A DNA stretch of 64,000 nucleotides from Amyelois transitella. Lineage: Eukaryota; Arthropoda; Insecta; Lepidoptera; Pyralidae. The DNA is taken from contig NC_083534.1 in assembly GCF_032362555.1 (NCBI RefSeq), positions 3,457,001 to 3,521,000 of the forward strand. Reading direction: 5' to 3'. The notes under the pieces were generated by a model, which saw nothing but the letters and a program-made list of their open reading frames with translations, was not told the DNA's origin and searched no databases. The position numbers were made by a program, and so were the translations under genes. Shown here in pieces: positions 46,401-56,339 of the stretch (positions are counted from its first letter, which is position 1; each line of letters begins with the position of its first letter).

Positions 46401-48854
46401 CCCGTAGAAATTACCAAAAAAAAGGAACTTTGTTCTTTTTCAACTAAGTATACATTTTTGTTATAAATTTCATCAATCAGTTCCTGTGGTTTCGTGGTTT
46501 AACTTTAAAAAGTGACACAAACAGACTTTTATTGCATTATATTGGGATTAGGATATCGTATATTTAAAAAATACTGCGTCCCTCTCTTTAATTTTGAAAA
46601 AGCGCAAGAGAAAAATAAAAAAAAATACAGTTCCCGAGGTACATACTCACTTTGTATATTTTCCATATTATGTAAAACTAGCTGTGCCCGCGACTACATC
46701 CGCATGGAATAGTTATTTTGGGCATCATTAAAGTCCTCGTGGGTGAATAATTTCTCTGTTTTTTTTTTCACTTTTTTCATTATTTCTTCGCTCCTAATAG
46801 TTGAAGCGTGATTAATATACCCTAAAGACTTCCTCGATAAATGGTCTATTCAAAACAAAAAGAATTCTTCAATTCGAACTTTTTTTTCCTGAGTTAGCGC
46901 ATTCAAACAAACAACTCGTTTTATAATATTAGTATAAATAAACGAGAAAGTTTTAAACAGCTATTGTGAAACATTGTTACATGAATGTTCAGACGTTTTT
47001 ATTACAAGTCCGTCCAATAATCCTTTGTACCTCGGCTTCCTTTTAACTTTGGTCAAAGGTTAGGGGTTATTACAACAGGTACCAGGAATTCATAAACAAT
47101 GCGAAAGTGCTGGAAGTTTAAAAGGGATGCTTTTAATTCTTTTTTCGAAATTTTCGCCCAAATTTAGATGGAACGTACTTTCTGGTCTGGTGTTTAAAAT
47201 TAATTATTTATTCGAATTTTATTTTAAAATAAAATGACGTACCATGTGTTAATAGTTAAAAATAGACCTATAAATATTTTTAAAAAAAGCAACTATCAAT
47301 TTTTGACTTCAATACAACTTTTATTTAAATCTTCTACTTATCTAAATGCCTTTGATTAAAACGACTTCGACGTGTACCTTAACTACCTAAGCACATTGAT
47401 CTAAATCAACTCACTAGCACGGAATAGGAGTGTGTTTTCGATATAGGCAGCTACAATATAAACAGTTAAGTATATATAAATTACTAGATTTTAACCGCAT
47501 ATATTTATATTTATTTAAGCGTCTTTTGCGAAGGGTAGGCAGAATTTACTTATACTACTATTCAGTCTAGCAGTACACTAAAAGTGCTTTTCCCTTAGTT
47601 GCTTTTCACGACACGGGTAATTATGAAGATGTCTTGTTTATAAAAACCTTTTCACGGCGTTACTCTCCGGTACAGCTTCACCTCTAAAGGGGAGCTTAGG
47701 GAACATACATACATACATATAATCACGTCTATATCCCTTGCGGGGTAGACAGAGCTAACAGTCTTGAAAAGACTGATAGGCCACATTGAGCTATTTGGCT
47801 TAATGTTAGATCTTAGGGAACACCTTTCTAAATAAACTCTATAGGGTAATATTCCTAAAAGCATAATTTTTCTCTCACCTACAATACACAAAGTCTCCCT
47901 ACATTCAAGATGGCGGCCAATAAGACGAGTGCCTCATCTGTAATTCATTAGATCTTTGATTTTTCACGCACCGACGGAGTTCAGTATCGATTCGGTACTA
48001 GGAGGACAGACAATCAACTCGCATTACCAGAGACGGCCATATGTAACCACGAAGTTACTCACAGATTTTTACCCGCTTATTAAAAGTATCAAAATTAAAA
48101 AACGAATAAATTGTTGTTAACTTGTCAGGAATTTGAAAACTGGGCTTACTTAATCTTCAACAGAAGTGTTCATCCCACTTCTGATACAAATAAGGTGTAT
48201 TTGCGCTAAATGTTATATGTATATAAAATTCTCGTGTCACAATGTTCGTTCCTGTACTCCTCCGAAACGGCTTGCCCGATTCTCATGAAATTTTGTGAGC
48301 ATATTCAGTAGGTCTGAGAATCGGCCAACATCTATTTTTCATACCCCTTACTGATAAGGGTTGACCATCCTTAACATTTTTTTTAACTAGAAATTACTTA
48401 AAAGTTATTTATATGGCAAAACAACGTTTGCCGGGACAGCTAGTATAATTATAATTAAGACAACCATATTCAAGGACAAATTATTGTGATTAAAAAATAA
48501 TCCCGTCTTTCCTTAACGGGGAAGACACAAACTCGGTCGATTGTGACAAAACTCGGTGACGATTAGCTAATAAAATGCCTTAACGATGGAATCTTTTATT
48601 ACACAACCCGCAAGTTTGAGCGCCGCTGTCTCGTAACAAACAATATTAGTTGCATGGGTAGCTGTACCATTCATATATAAGATCAAGTACCAGGGCACCA
48701 TAAGCATCTAAGAGTACTCACCGACGGTCGTGAGAAGCATGTTGTCCAGTAGAAGAGCTATGGCTACGATGACCAGCACCAACTTCCTGGACTCCCGGCA
48801 CGCGTCGATCTTGGCGCGCCAGCTGCTGCCGAAGCCGTCGCTCGCCACGCCCAT
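31484..48854 (-). CDS. Vmat: vesicular monoamine transporter (SLC18 family), 486 aa, twelve coding exons
   Basis: Coding exons, in order of translation: 48854-48722, 42200-42045, 41128-40996, 40308-40250, 39572-39451, 38692-38548, 37715-37614, 34877-34743, 34322-34231, 33961-33778, 32832-32699 and 31549-31484 (TGA). They total 1461 nt in one frame, and all junctions are GT-AG. The product is a 12-helix major-facilitator H+/monoamine antiporter that loads dopamine, serotonin, octopamine and histamine into synaptic vesicles. Family hallmarks: [20 protein letters not shown] in helix 1 (Asp37), Lys124 in helix 2, [13 protein letters not shown] in helix 7, and [16 protein letters not shown] through [15 protein letters not shown], with Asp384 and Asp411 matching human VMAT2 Asp399 and Asp426. 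The first luminal loop has three N-glycosylation sequons (Asn86, Asn93, Asn98). The cytoplasmic tail ends [12 protein letters not shown]. The start lies in a strong Kozak context (CCACCATGG). Introns are packed with SINEs and a fold-back element. Confidence 0.97.
32165..32290 (+). repeat. SINE-A, 5' part
   Basis: TTGGTTCCCGGCACCAAT, ATGGATGTCGTAAAAGGCAA and AACTTGGGATTC. In the last intron of Vmat. Confidence 0.82.
32436..32677 (-). repeat. tRNA-derived SINE, full length
   Basis: The minus-strand head begins GGCCTCTGTGGCGCAGCGG; B-box complement GGATTCGAACCCGGG. It ends 22 bp from Vmat exon 32832-32699, on the donor side. Confidence 0.92.
32870..33213. repeat. two truncated SINE-A copies, head to head
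   Basis: A minus-strand copy (32870-33064) meets a plus-strand copy (33065-33213) at CATCCATGGGACCATCCTAG, making a large inverted repeat in the Vmat intron between exons 33961-33778 and 32832-32699. Confidence 0.8.
35374..36927. mobile_element. fold-back element with about 278-bp inverted arms
   Basis: The left arm 35374-35651 is the inverted, diverged copy of the right arm 36651-36927. Shared pieces include GAAGCTACATTAATTTCC / AATTAATGTAGCTA, ACACAATCAAAAGCATTATT / AATAATGCTTTTGATTGTGT and AAGCTACCGTTTCTGAGATA / TATCTCAGAAACGGTAGCTT. It lies in the Vmat intron between exons 37715-37614 and 34877-34743. Inside is a decayed retroelement-like ORF at 35760-36325. Confidence 0.75.
35760..36325 (+). 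pseudogene. retroelement-like ORF fragment, decayed
   Basis: Translation gives [19 protein letters not shown] then [17 protein letters not shown] and a stop, then [16 protein letters not shown], a further stop, and later [20 protein letters not shown]. The order [25 protein letters not shown]...AI..GNA is one I associate with the C-terminal part of a widespread invertebrate retroelement protein. In-frame stops and likely frameshifts make it dead. The family name is not certain. Confidence 0.55.
36955..37350 (+). repeat. dispersed repeat with retroelement 3'-UTR-like tail
   Basis: Contains GGGATAAAAAGTATCCTCTT, CCAAGTTTCATCAAAATCGA and ACAGACAGACAGACAAA, the layout of many insect non-LTR 3' ends. 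No similar copy was recognised in this window. Confidence 0.45.
37376..37540 (-). repeat. SINE-A, 3' part
   Basis: (CATA)n, CCCTTGTGGGGTAGACAGAG and TATTGAGATTCAAATAGTAA; stops about 70 bp before Vmat exon 37715-37614. Confidence 0.85.
37810..38069 (+). repeat. SINE-A, full length
   Basis: GCTGTGTGGTTCCCGGCACC to GTATGTATGTAC, flanked by ACAAAAAAA on both sides, a possible target duplication. Confidence 0.88.
38230..38433 (+). repeat. dispersed element D, 5'-truncated
   Basis: From TTTGCGTTGAATAAGACCAT to CCACGCGGACAAAGTCGCGG; ends about 115 bp 5' of the plus-strand position of Vmat exon 38692-38548. Confidence 0.8.
38730..38856 (-). repeat. SINE-A, 3' half
   Basis: CATACATACATTCATATAGT, CTTGCGGAGTAGACAGGGCC and GATAGAATTGAGATTCAAAT. 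Confidence 0.82.
39593..39812 (-). repeat. dispersed element E
   Basis: Reverse of the copy at 18510: CTACTAATATTATAAATGCG, CTGAACCGATTACGATGAAA and GTGGACGAAGTCGCGGGCGG. Confidence 0.85.
39920..40166 (-). repeat. SINE-A, near full length, diverged 5' end
   Basis: CCCTTGTGGGGTAAACAAAG to a mutated GCCCGATATCACACGGCA end. Confidence 0.82.
40380..40540 (-). repeat. dispersed element G
   Basis: GCCTTGGAAGCGGCAGTAAA, TTGACGTCAACCAATGTTGT and TATGAAGTATCCTATAATAA, inverted relative to 7935. Confidence 0.75.
42238..42498 (+). repeat. SINE-A, full length
   Basis: GCCGTGTGGTTCCCGGCACC to TATGTATGTATGTATG; starts 38 bp upstream (plus strand) of the acceptor side of Vmat exon 42200-42045. Confidence 0.9.
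43227..43330. repeat. CTACG/CGTAG palindrome block
   Basis: Dense short palindromes: CTACGATATCGTAG at 43229-43242 and GCTACGGCGTAGC at 43295-43307, with many CTACG/CGTAG words between. A related block is at 57000-57070. Confidence 0.7.
43358..43466 (+). mobile_element. LINE 3' end fragment, diverged
   Basis: GCGAGCTAGCATGAAGAGTT, CAAGAACCGTGGCTAGTGGA and CTACCCCTCCATAAAAGAGG. Confidence 0.7.
43497..43748 (-). repeat. SINE-A, near full length
   Basis: CATACATACATATATCCACG, CTTGCGGGGTCGACAGAGCC and TTTACAACATCCATGGGAAA; the hairpin end is mutated. Confidence 0.85.
44825..44985 (-). mobile_element. LINE 3' end fragment, lacking the tail
   Basis: CTTTCCACTTGCCGCGATCT, CTCTTCATGCAAGCTCGGCG and GACCAAGGTACGTTCGTCTA. 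Confidence 0.78.
45000..45315 (-). repeat. dispersed element D, full copy plus start of a second
   Basis: The first copy (45000-45272) runs from CTGTGCCTGCGATTTAGTCC to CTTTATAATATTATTATGGA and is followed at once by CTAGCCGTGCCCGCGACTTC, the end of another copy. Confidence 0.8.
46678..46936 (-). repeat. dispersed element D, full length
   Basis: AACTAGCTGTGCCCGCGACT to CGTTTTATAATATTAGTATA. Confidence 0.85.
47704..47812 (-). repeat. SINE-A, 3' part
   Basis: CATACATACATACATATAAT, CTTGCGGGGTAGACAGAGCT and GCTATTTGGCTTAATG. Confidence 0.85.
48218..48448 (+). repeat. dispersed repeat ending GCCGGGACAGCTAGTA
   Basis: ATAAAATTCTCGTGTCACAA, CTTGCCCGATTCTCATGAAA and GTTTGCCGGGACAGCTAGTA are features of a common insect interspersed repeat. 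Single copy here. Confidence 0.6.
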
Positions 48855-48879
48855 GGTGGAAGAAGGGGTTTGAGGGTAC
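48855..48879 (-). other. Vmat: Vmat 5' UTR part of the start-codon exon
   Basis: On the minus strand an acceptor TTTTTTTCGCAG lies just upstream of 25 untranslated bases that lead directly to the Kozak-type ATG at 48854. This implies at least one further 5' non-coding exon. Confidence 0.65.
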
Positions 48880-48935
48880 CTGCGAAAAAAAGAGTAAAAA
48901 TATAATTTTCTATTGACTTACAATTTTTTGTAATG

Positions 48936-49190
48936 GTGCCGTGTGGTTCCCGGACCACAATAGGACCACTCCATCTCTTTCCCACGGATGTCGTAAAAGG
49001 CGACTAAGGGATAGGCTTATAAACTTGGGATTCCTCTTTTAGGCGATGGGCTAGCAACCTGTCACTATTTGAATCTCAATTCTATCACTAAGCCAAACAG
49101 CTGAGCGTGGCCTATCAGTCTTTTCAATACTGGTGCCTCTGTCTACCCCGCTAGGGATATATACGTGATCATATGTATGTATATGTATAC
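48936..49190 (+). repeat. SINE-A, full length
   Basis: GTGCCGTGTGGTTCCCGG to GTATATGTATA, in the presumed first intron of Vmat. Confidence 0.88.
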
Positions 49191-50000
49191 TATTGACTTA
49201 CAAATTAGTTATTGATATTAATTAGAAGAAGGTCATGTTACAAAAAGAGCCTTAAATATGGAAATGAAAGGTTTAAGAAATAGGTGAAGACCGAAAAAGA
49301 GATGGACGGAAGGCGTAAAGGACAGTAGGAGTAGAAAGGGAGCGTGTGAAGTGGAGTGGAGAGTGGAGTGGAGAGTGACCAGGGAGATAGCAAGTGACAG
49401 AAGTAATTGGAAAAAACTAACATACTCGTACTGTGCCGACCCCACGTAGAAAGTAGGAAAAGGTTACGACAAAGATTGACTTATAAATTATCGCACCGTC
49501 TAACCACCTGGGCCTACAGGAAGAGAAATTAACGGGATTTATCTGTTTCCTAAAATAAAAGCCTTCGAATAGAAGTATTATGAAGCACTAGCGACCCAAC
49601 CCGGCTTCGTACCATTTATGATAAATTTCATACAAACTTTCACCCCCCACTTAAGTAAGATAGGGGTCGCTATTTGAAAAAAAAAATCTCATTCTTAAAC
49701 GTCTTCAAAAATAGTTGTTCATGTCAAGGTGGGATTTTAACCTGTGCCTTATCACTACGCATTTCAAGTATACTAGGCAATCATAGATAACAAAGAAGTT
49801 AACATAGGGAATCGTTCCTCTTTTATCCCACTCAGAATAATCGTTAAGATTAGTATAAGTACCGTCTACAGGGAAATCAGGTATCGTTTAATCGGCTAAG
49901 CAATCAGGGATTTCAACATAAAATGCGAAGATACATTATTTCAGTTCAGCTCTTTTTAACCTACTTCGATAAAGATTTTTATCCGAAACGTCCGAAAGTT

Positions 50001-50268
50001 GCCGTGTGGTTCGCGGCACCATTAGAAAAAAGGATAGGACCACTCCATCTCGTTCCCATGGATGTCGTAAAAGGCGACTAAGGGATAGGCTTATAAATTT
50101 GGGATTCTTCTTTTAGGCGATGGGCTAGCAACCAGTCACTATTTGAATCTCAATTCTATCATTAAGCAAAACAGCTGAACGAGGCCTATCAGTATTTTTA
50201 AGACTGTTGGCTCTGTCTACGCCACAAGGGATATGTATATGTATATACGTATGTATGTATGTACGTTC
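50001..50268 (+). repeat. SINE-A, full length
   Basis: GCCGTGTGGTTCGCGGCACC to GTATGTATGTATGTA. Confidence 0.88.
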
Positions 50269-50843
50269 GAAATTTGCAGGTCGCCATTTTTTCAATATTG
50301 CTGTTGGGCTTTTCCCGAATATATTTAATCTTTCTTTCTATCTCTTCGACACTGATATACCTGATGAGACATATTAAAAGCTCGTGAATAACCACTTATT
50401 CGATATTGATGAAACTAAGGCTCTATAACAAGGCAAAATAATAAAAAAAACTCTTTGAACTGAAATTGCTAAGTAAACCACAGGCTCAACATTAAATTCC
50501 TATTGACATTCGAAAACGGAACGAAGTTGGAAGTCCTCGTTAGCGCTCGCGCTCATTTCCGACGGCCATTTTGAATTTCGAGCGCCATTGTCAGCTGTCA
50601 TTTTTATTTTTAATTGAGGCAATATTTTTTACATTCAGCCAGATCTTTTGTGATTCCTAAATGATAATATCTCCCTTTTCATGAGCAAAATTCGCCAATT
50701 TTAAAGCCAAAGTCACATCCTGGATTGTCCTGTTTCGTAGTTTCTGTCTGTCTGTATGTCCGTATGTCACAGCCATTTTATTGGAGCTTAAGTAAAGAAA
50801 CATTAATAGACGTGGTTATATGTATGTATGAACATATGTATAT

Positions 50844-51106
50844 GCCGTGTGGTTCCCGGCACCAATAGAAAAAAAGAATAGGGCCACTCCATCTCTTTCC
50901 CATGGGTGTCGTACAAGGCAAATAAGGGAAAAGCTTATAAACTTGGGATTCTACTCTTAGGCGATGGGCTAGCAACCTGTCACTATTTGAATCTCAATTA
51001 AATCTTAAAGCCAAATAGCTGAACGTGGCCTATCAGTTTTTTCAAGACTGTCAGCTCTGTCTACCCCGCATGGGATATAGACGTGATTATATGTATGTAC
51101 GTATGT
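50844..51106 (+). repeat. SINE-A, full length
   Basis: GCCGTGTGGTTCCCGGCACC to TATGTATGTACGTATG. Confidence 0.9.
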
Positions 51107-51520
51107 TAAATAAGGCTTACACATGTTCATAAACTTCTCGTGTGGTCATTATTGACCACGATTCACACAGAATTAGCAACCTGATCATAATCATACAATC
51201 AACAAATAAAATGGCCAAGTCAAGATCAACGTCTTTGTTACAAGGAAGCATGAAGGAGGAAGTATCACTTAGCAGATGTCGTGCTAATCCTGTTTTATGT
51301 GACTAGGATTGCAGAAATGCGCAAAAGATGAAATTAATCTCGTCGGGGTTTGAAAAGTGAAACATTTCTTGTATTTATAAAAAAAAATATGTACCTAAGG
51401 AACAGATTAAATATATAGGCCTCCAATGCCATAGAACTTGCTTGTTTTTTTTTCTCTAAACTGGTACGGATAAAAGGATAATCACTTTAAATTATGTATT
51501 CACACAGATATTTTTTTTGA

Positions 51521-51755
51521 TGTGCCGTGTGGTTCCATTAAAAAAAAGACCACTTCATTTCTTTCCCATGGTTTTTGTAAAAGGCGACTAAGGGATAGGC
51601 TCATCAACTTGAGATTCTTCATTTAAGCGATCGGCTAGCAACCTGTCGCTATTTTAATCTCAATTCTATCATTAAACCAAACAGCTGAACGTGGCCTATC
51701 AGCCTTCCAGTCTTCTGGCTTTGTCTACCCCGCAAGGGATCGACGTGATTATATA
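51521..51755 (+). repeat. SINE-A, internal deletions
   Basis: GTGCCGTGTGGTTCC, CATGGTTTTTGTAAAAGGCG and CTACCCCGCAAGGGATCGAC; the CGGCACC part of the hairpin is deleted. Confidence 0.85.
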
Positions 51756-51993
51756 TCATTTCAAAAACAAGTAAGTTCTTAATTCATTTATCTATTTGCG
51801 CCAAAAGTAATCAATTATTTTTGCATTTTTGGGCATCACATTTTTTAAGTCAGTTAAAAGAAATAAATATTTTAACAAATAATTATTAAATTTTTATTTG
51901 TTTTTTAAGTACATAATATACGATGTATTTATATAGATTCTCTAGCTTTTACCCGCAACTTCACCCGCGCGAATTTAGCGCCACCTACAAAAT

Positions 51994-52252
51994 GCCGTGT
52001 GGTTCCCGGCACCAATGAAAAAAGAATAGGACCACTCCATCTCTTTCCCATGGATGTCGTAAAAGGCGACTAAGGGATAGGCTTACAAAATTGGGATTCT
52101 TTTTTTAGGCGATGGGCTAGCTACCTGTCACTATTTTAATCTCATTTCTATCATAAAGCCAAATAGCTGAACGTGGCCATTCAGTCTTTTCAAGACTGTT
52201 GGCTCTGTCTACCCCGCAAGGGATATAGACGTGGCAATAAGTATGTATGTAT
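51994..52252 (+). repeat. SINE-A, full length
   Basis: GCCGTGTGGTTCCCGGCACC to GTATGTATGTAC; flanked by TACAAA on both sides. Confidence 0.9.
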
Positions 52253-52349
52253 GTACAAAGTAAATACATAGGTTTTTCGCAAATCCCACGGGAACTATAT
52301 TAAAATCAACAATATTCTCTATAACAATACTTATACGAATTATCAACAA

Positions 52350-52551
52350 CTAGAGGTCGCCCGCGACTTCGTCCGCATGGAAACCCTATCAATCCCGCGG
52401 GAACTCTGGGATAAAAAGTAGCCTATGTGTTATTCTGGGTCTTCAGCTACCTACATACCAAATTTCATGGTAATCGGTTCAGTAGTTTTTGCGTGAAAGA
52501 GTAACAAACATCCATACAAACTTTCGCCTTTATAATAGTAGTAGGATATGC
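52350..52551 (+). repeat. dispersed element E
   Basis: CGCCCGCGACTTCGTCCGCA, CCCGCGGGAACTCTGGGATA and TTTATAATAGTAGTAGGATA. Confidence 0.85.
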
Positions 52552-53153
52552 GCTGTCACTCGAGTATACTCGCCGACATTCGATTTTCCATCACCACTTT
52601 CAAATCCCACAATTTTTAAACGGCTCAACCGATTTTGATCGAACATGTCTGAGAAGACACGCAAGTAAATCATCGTTAATAAAAAAAAAAACTAAATTGA
52701 AATAGCTTCGTCCGTTTGTGAGCTATGACGACACAGACAGCAGACACGTCAAACCTTTAACACACCTCTTTTTCCGTCGGGGTTTAAAAGAGATGGTCCT
52801 TTTCTTAAATGCACACGACTTAAATAATATTTAATATATACATCATTCTCATTATTCTTCGTCTTCACGGGGTGGACAGAGTCAAAATTCATATCACGAA
52901 TCAAAGGTCACCGTTAAAAATGGCTTAATGCTGGAATATAAGTATATTCTAAGACCGGTTATAGATTCAGGACGAATCAGTGTAAAGCCTTTCCTTTGAT
53001 TGACTTTTTAAAAACAAACATATGGTCACGTCCCTATCCCTTGCGGGGTAGACAGAGGCTACAACCTAGAAAAGACTGATAGAGACCACGTTCAGCTGTT
53101 TAGCATTGAGATTCAATATAGAAGATTGACTTTTTCAACACATCAATAATTTT

Positions 53154-53420
53154 TTAATACATACATACATATCTACATATGGTCACATCTATATCCTTGC
53201 GGGGTAGACAGAGCCAACAGTCTTGAAGATTGAATGGCCACGTTCAGCTATTTGGCTTAATGATAGAATTGAGATTCAAATAGTGACAGGTTGCTAGCCC
53301 ATCGCCTAAAAAAAGAATCCCAGGTTTGTAAGCCTATCCCTTAGTCGCCTTTTACGACATCCATGGGAAAGAGATGGAGTGGTCCTATTCTTTTTTGTAT
53401 TGGTGCCGGGAACCACAGGG
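53154..53420 (-). repeat. SINE-A, full length
   Basis: ATACATACATACATATC to GGTGCCGGGAACCACAGGG. A 3' fragment of another copy lies just upstream at 53020-53115. Confidence 0.88.
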
Positions 53421-53470
53421 CTCCTTTTTTAAAAATTTGATTTAAATAGATATTTAAAAAGAATACTTAC

Positions 53471-53625
53471 TCTTAAATACTAATCTTCACGACGGTCTCC
53501 GTCCATCTTCAATAGAAAAAATAATTAAAAAAATATTCTCTGACTTTCAAATAAAAGAACGTGACACCGCCGCGGAGTCGACAAGCCAACTGCGTTCGAA
53601 TTTCAAAATTCGAAGTCTGACTTCA
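53471..53625 (-). other. Vmat: candidate non-coding first exon of Vmat, with 8-codon upstream ORF
   Basis: A strong donor (TTTAAGA|GTAAGTATT) ends a minus-strand segment at 53471. Joining it to the acceptor at 48879 would give a 4.6-kb first intron. The segment contains a short upstream ORF at 53506-53480 (MDGDRRED, then TAG). The 5' limit is only a guess, based on a TCAGACTT sequence near 53620. No cDNA evidence is available here, so the link to Vmat rests on position and on the matching donor. Confidence 0.4.
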
Positions 53626-54174
53626 AACGTCCAGAATAGCTTGATCTCTGATATAAACGCTGTTCTCCCCTTAGTTCGCTATTTGAATGACACCAAGGGG
53701 GTCGAGGTAGGCCATCTTAAACTGGTTGGCCTTATCAACCCACAATATTGCCTATTATTCGAAACTGGTCGTATGGCGTTGTCGTTAAGGTTTATTTTGG
53801 TATGTATTATAGGTTTCACGCAAGGTGGAAATCTTTAAAGGATTATGAACTTTATTCAGTAGTAGGTTAGGATCAGATTTTTTTGTGTTACCGTTAAGAG
53901 CTACAGGTTTCGCTACGGTCACGCTGAAAATGCTCGTTTGGGGGAAAAGGAAAAAGTAGTAAATGAAAATTATTTCCTTCGATAAGGTTTTGAAGTCTTA
54001 TCTTTTGGCGAAAGATCAGATTAAGTGTTCCCCTAAAGATAGAACCTAGCTTTTGAAGAGAGTTATGAATGTGGATGAAAGGAAATATAATCTCTGCCTA
54101 CCCCTTCGGGTGTAGAAATGACTATTCCAAAGTTATGTACATTAGTTTGAATACTAACCGATGTTCTTACGGTG

Positions 54175-54420
54175 AGGGAAAACATCGTGGGAAAACCTAC
54201 ACATTTAGGCAACTGGATGTGTAACTATGGATCCAATACGGGTTAGGTTTACCTGCAAAGGTTGCGCTGGTCAGACGGGAGTCGCTTCGTGTGAAAACCT
54301 GACTCACCCAACCCAGGATCCATGGTCAAAGGTATACCCTGGGCTCCTCTCCAGAGAGGTGAGGATGCAACCGGGACTAAAGCCAGGAGGAAGCGGAAGA
54401 TGGTAAAATTCCTCTAGAAA
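54175..54420 (+). repeat. dispersed repeat, second copy of that at 2635
   Basis: AGGCAACTGGATGTGTAACT, TGCAAAGGTTGCGCTGGTCA and CTGACTCACCCAACCCAGGA, with a longer 3' extension. Confidence 0.65.
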
Positions 54421-54847
54421 ACTCGAAAATCATGACCTTCCTTTTACATACATACAGTCACATCTTTATCCCTTGCGGAGTAGACAGAGCCTACAGTCTT
54501 GAAGAGAAGCTTCCTTTTTACAATCGGATAAAATACCAAACGCACAAGATTTTACAAATAAATTCCAATTTAACTGCTTTAAGCAATAAAAATAAAAATT
54601 ATTCATTTACGACTTTCTCCTGGTGGTGCCATCAAAGAGGTCCTTAATTTTTGTCTTCCCTCCCTCTCTAACTGCTTGTATTAAGTAGCTCTGTCACGTT
54701 CTACACTTAAAGCCGAGACCGTATGCTATATACCTAGCAAGCAATTTTCACGAAGCTTTGAATGCAGGTTTGGGTCCCCGACGGTGTAAAATTTTAGGGT
54801 TCCATTATGGTACCCATTACGGTACCCATTACGTATGGAACTATAGC

Positions 54848-55345
54848 TGGAGCGATGATTCGGCTCGACCGCCACCAAAGGGAAGATCTCCCTGTAAGCT
54901 GGAGTGACGCCTGGGGAACCGCGCGACAGACGATGTTGTGTCGGAGGTTGTAAATATGCTCCAATCCGTGAAATGGTGCCGTGTGGTTCCCGGCACCAAT
55001 GCAAAAAAGAATGGGACCACTCCATCTCTTTCCCATGGATGGCGTAAAAGGCGACTAAGGGATAGGCTTACAAAATTGCGATCCCTTTTTTTGGCGATGG
55101 GCTAGCAACCTATTTATTTGGATTTCAATTCCATCATTAAGCCGAGCAGCTGAACGTGGCCATTAAGTCTTTTCGGGACTATTGGCTCTGTCTACCCCGT
55201 AAGGGATATAGACGTGACTATATGTATGTATGTATGTGTATGTATCCGTGAAATCTTTGCTTGTGCGATTTAGACTTTTCGCTGTTTTTCAACTGATAGC
55301 GTCGCGTGATTTTGCCTTTGTGACTTGTGGCGTATAGATGGTAGC
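54848..55345 (-). repeat. dispersed element F with SINE-A inserted
   Basis: Element F sequence (GATTCGGCTCGACCGCCACC, CCGCGCGACAGACGATGTTG) breaks at CCGTGAAAT and resumes after the SINE with the same bases, then CTTTGCTTGTGCGATTTAGA. Confidence 0.8.
54975..55243 (+). repeat. SINE-A, full length with 11-bp target-site duplication
   Basis: ATCCGTGAAAT occurs at 54964-54974 and 55244-55254. The SINE between runs from GGTGCCGTGTGGTTCCC to (TATG)n. The uninterrupted sequence (CTCCAATCCGTGAAATCTTT) occurs at about 6765-6782. Confidence 0.93.
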
Positions 55346-55410
55346 CGCAGAATCCTTAAAGTTTATTTATATACTAGATCCACACTAAGATTTGGTTAGG
55401 CAGGACTTTT

Positions 55411-56055
55411 GCCGTGTGGTTCCCGGCACCAATAGAAAAAAGAATAGCACCATCCATCTCTTTCCCATGGATGTCGTAAAAGGCGACTAAGGGATAGGCT
55501 TATATACTTGGGATTCTTCTTTTAGGCGAGGGACTAGTATCTCAGTTCCATCAGTAAGCCAAATAGCTGAACGTGGCCTATCAGTATTTTCAAGACTGTT
55601 GGCTCTGTCTACCCCGCAAGGGATATAGACGTGATTATATGAATGTATGTGCTAGCCTATCTTTATTTGAATCTCAATACCATCATAAAGCAGTACGGCT
55701 GAAAGTGACCTTTCAGTCTTTTTAAGACTGTTGGCTCTGTCTACCCCGCAAGGGATAAAAGACGTGACTATCTGCTGATTGACTTTTAGGCGATGGGCTA
55801 GCAACCTGTCACCTATTTGAATCTCAATTCTATCATTAAACCAAATAGCTGAACGTGGCCTATCAGTATTTTCAAGACTGTTGACCCTGTCTACCCCGCA
55901 AGGGATGAGAAGTGATTATATGTATGTAGGTATGTATGTATATATCTGATGATATTAATGTTTGTAGTGCCTCACTCCATCTCTTTCCTCGTGGAGGTTG
56001 TAAAAGGTGACTTAGGGATAGGCTTGTAAGCTTGGGATATTCTTTTAGGCGATTA
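55411..56055 (+). repeat. cluster of four tandem SINE-A copies, three truncated
   Basis: Approximate units 55411-55645, 55650-55775, 55785-55940 and 55965-56055, all plus strand. The second and third restart inside the body (GCTAGC, GATGGGCTAGCAACCTGTCA). Confidence 0.8.
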
Positions 56056-56339
56056 TAATGTACTAGCTTTCCGCCCGCGGCTTCGCCCACGTGTAATTCG
56101 GTTATATATAGCGTTTTTTAATGATCTCGACAGGGCTTTTTCTTCCACAGGCTGAAATCTTGTTACAACTGGAATTAAATATAGCCTGTGTTACTCAGGG
56201 ATGATGTAGCTTTCTAATGGTGAATGTTTGAAATCGATTCAGTAGTTTCGGAGTTTATCGATTACATGTGTAAACAAACAAACATATAAAAAAATAGATT
56301 GTTCCTCTTTATAATATTAGTAGAAAGTTGTCATACAAA

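Noticed and set aside
47885..48060. A possible first exon near AAGATGGCGGCC
   Set aside because: The frame breaks quickly and no donor in the right phase is seen on the plus strand; no neighbouring exon fits.
49233..49445. Leu/Ser/His-rich frames on the minus strand
   Set aside because: Produced by a short GAGTGGAGTGGA-type tandem repeat at 49340-49380.
53641..53838. 65-residue frame upstream of Vmat
   Set aside because: No motif, no splice support and atypical composition; probably chance.
55411..56055. CRISPR-like regular repeat array
   Set aside because: Units are tandem and truncated SINE copies of unequal length in a eukaryotic genome, with no spacers.
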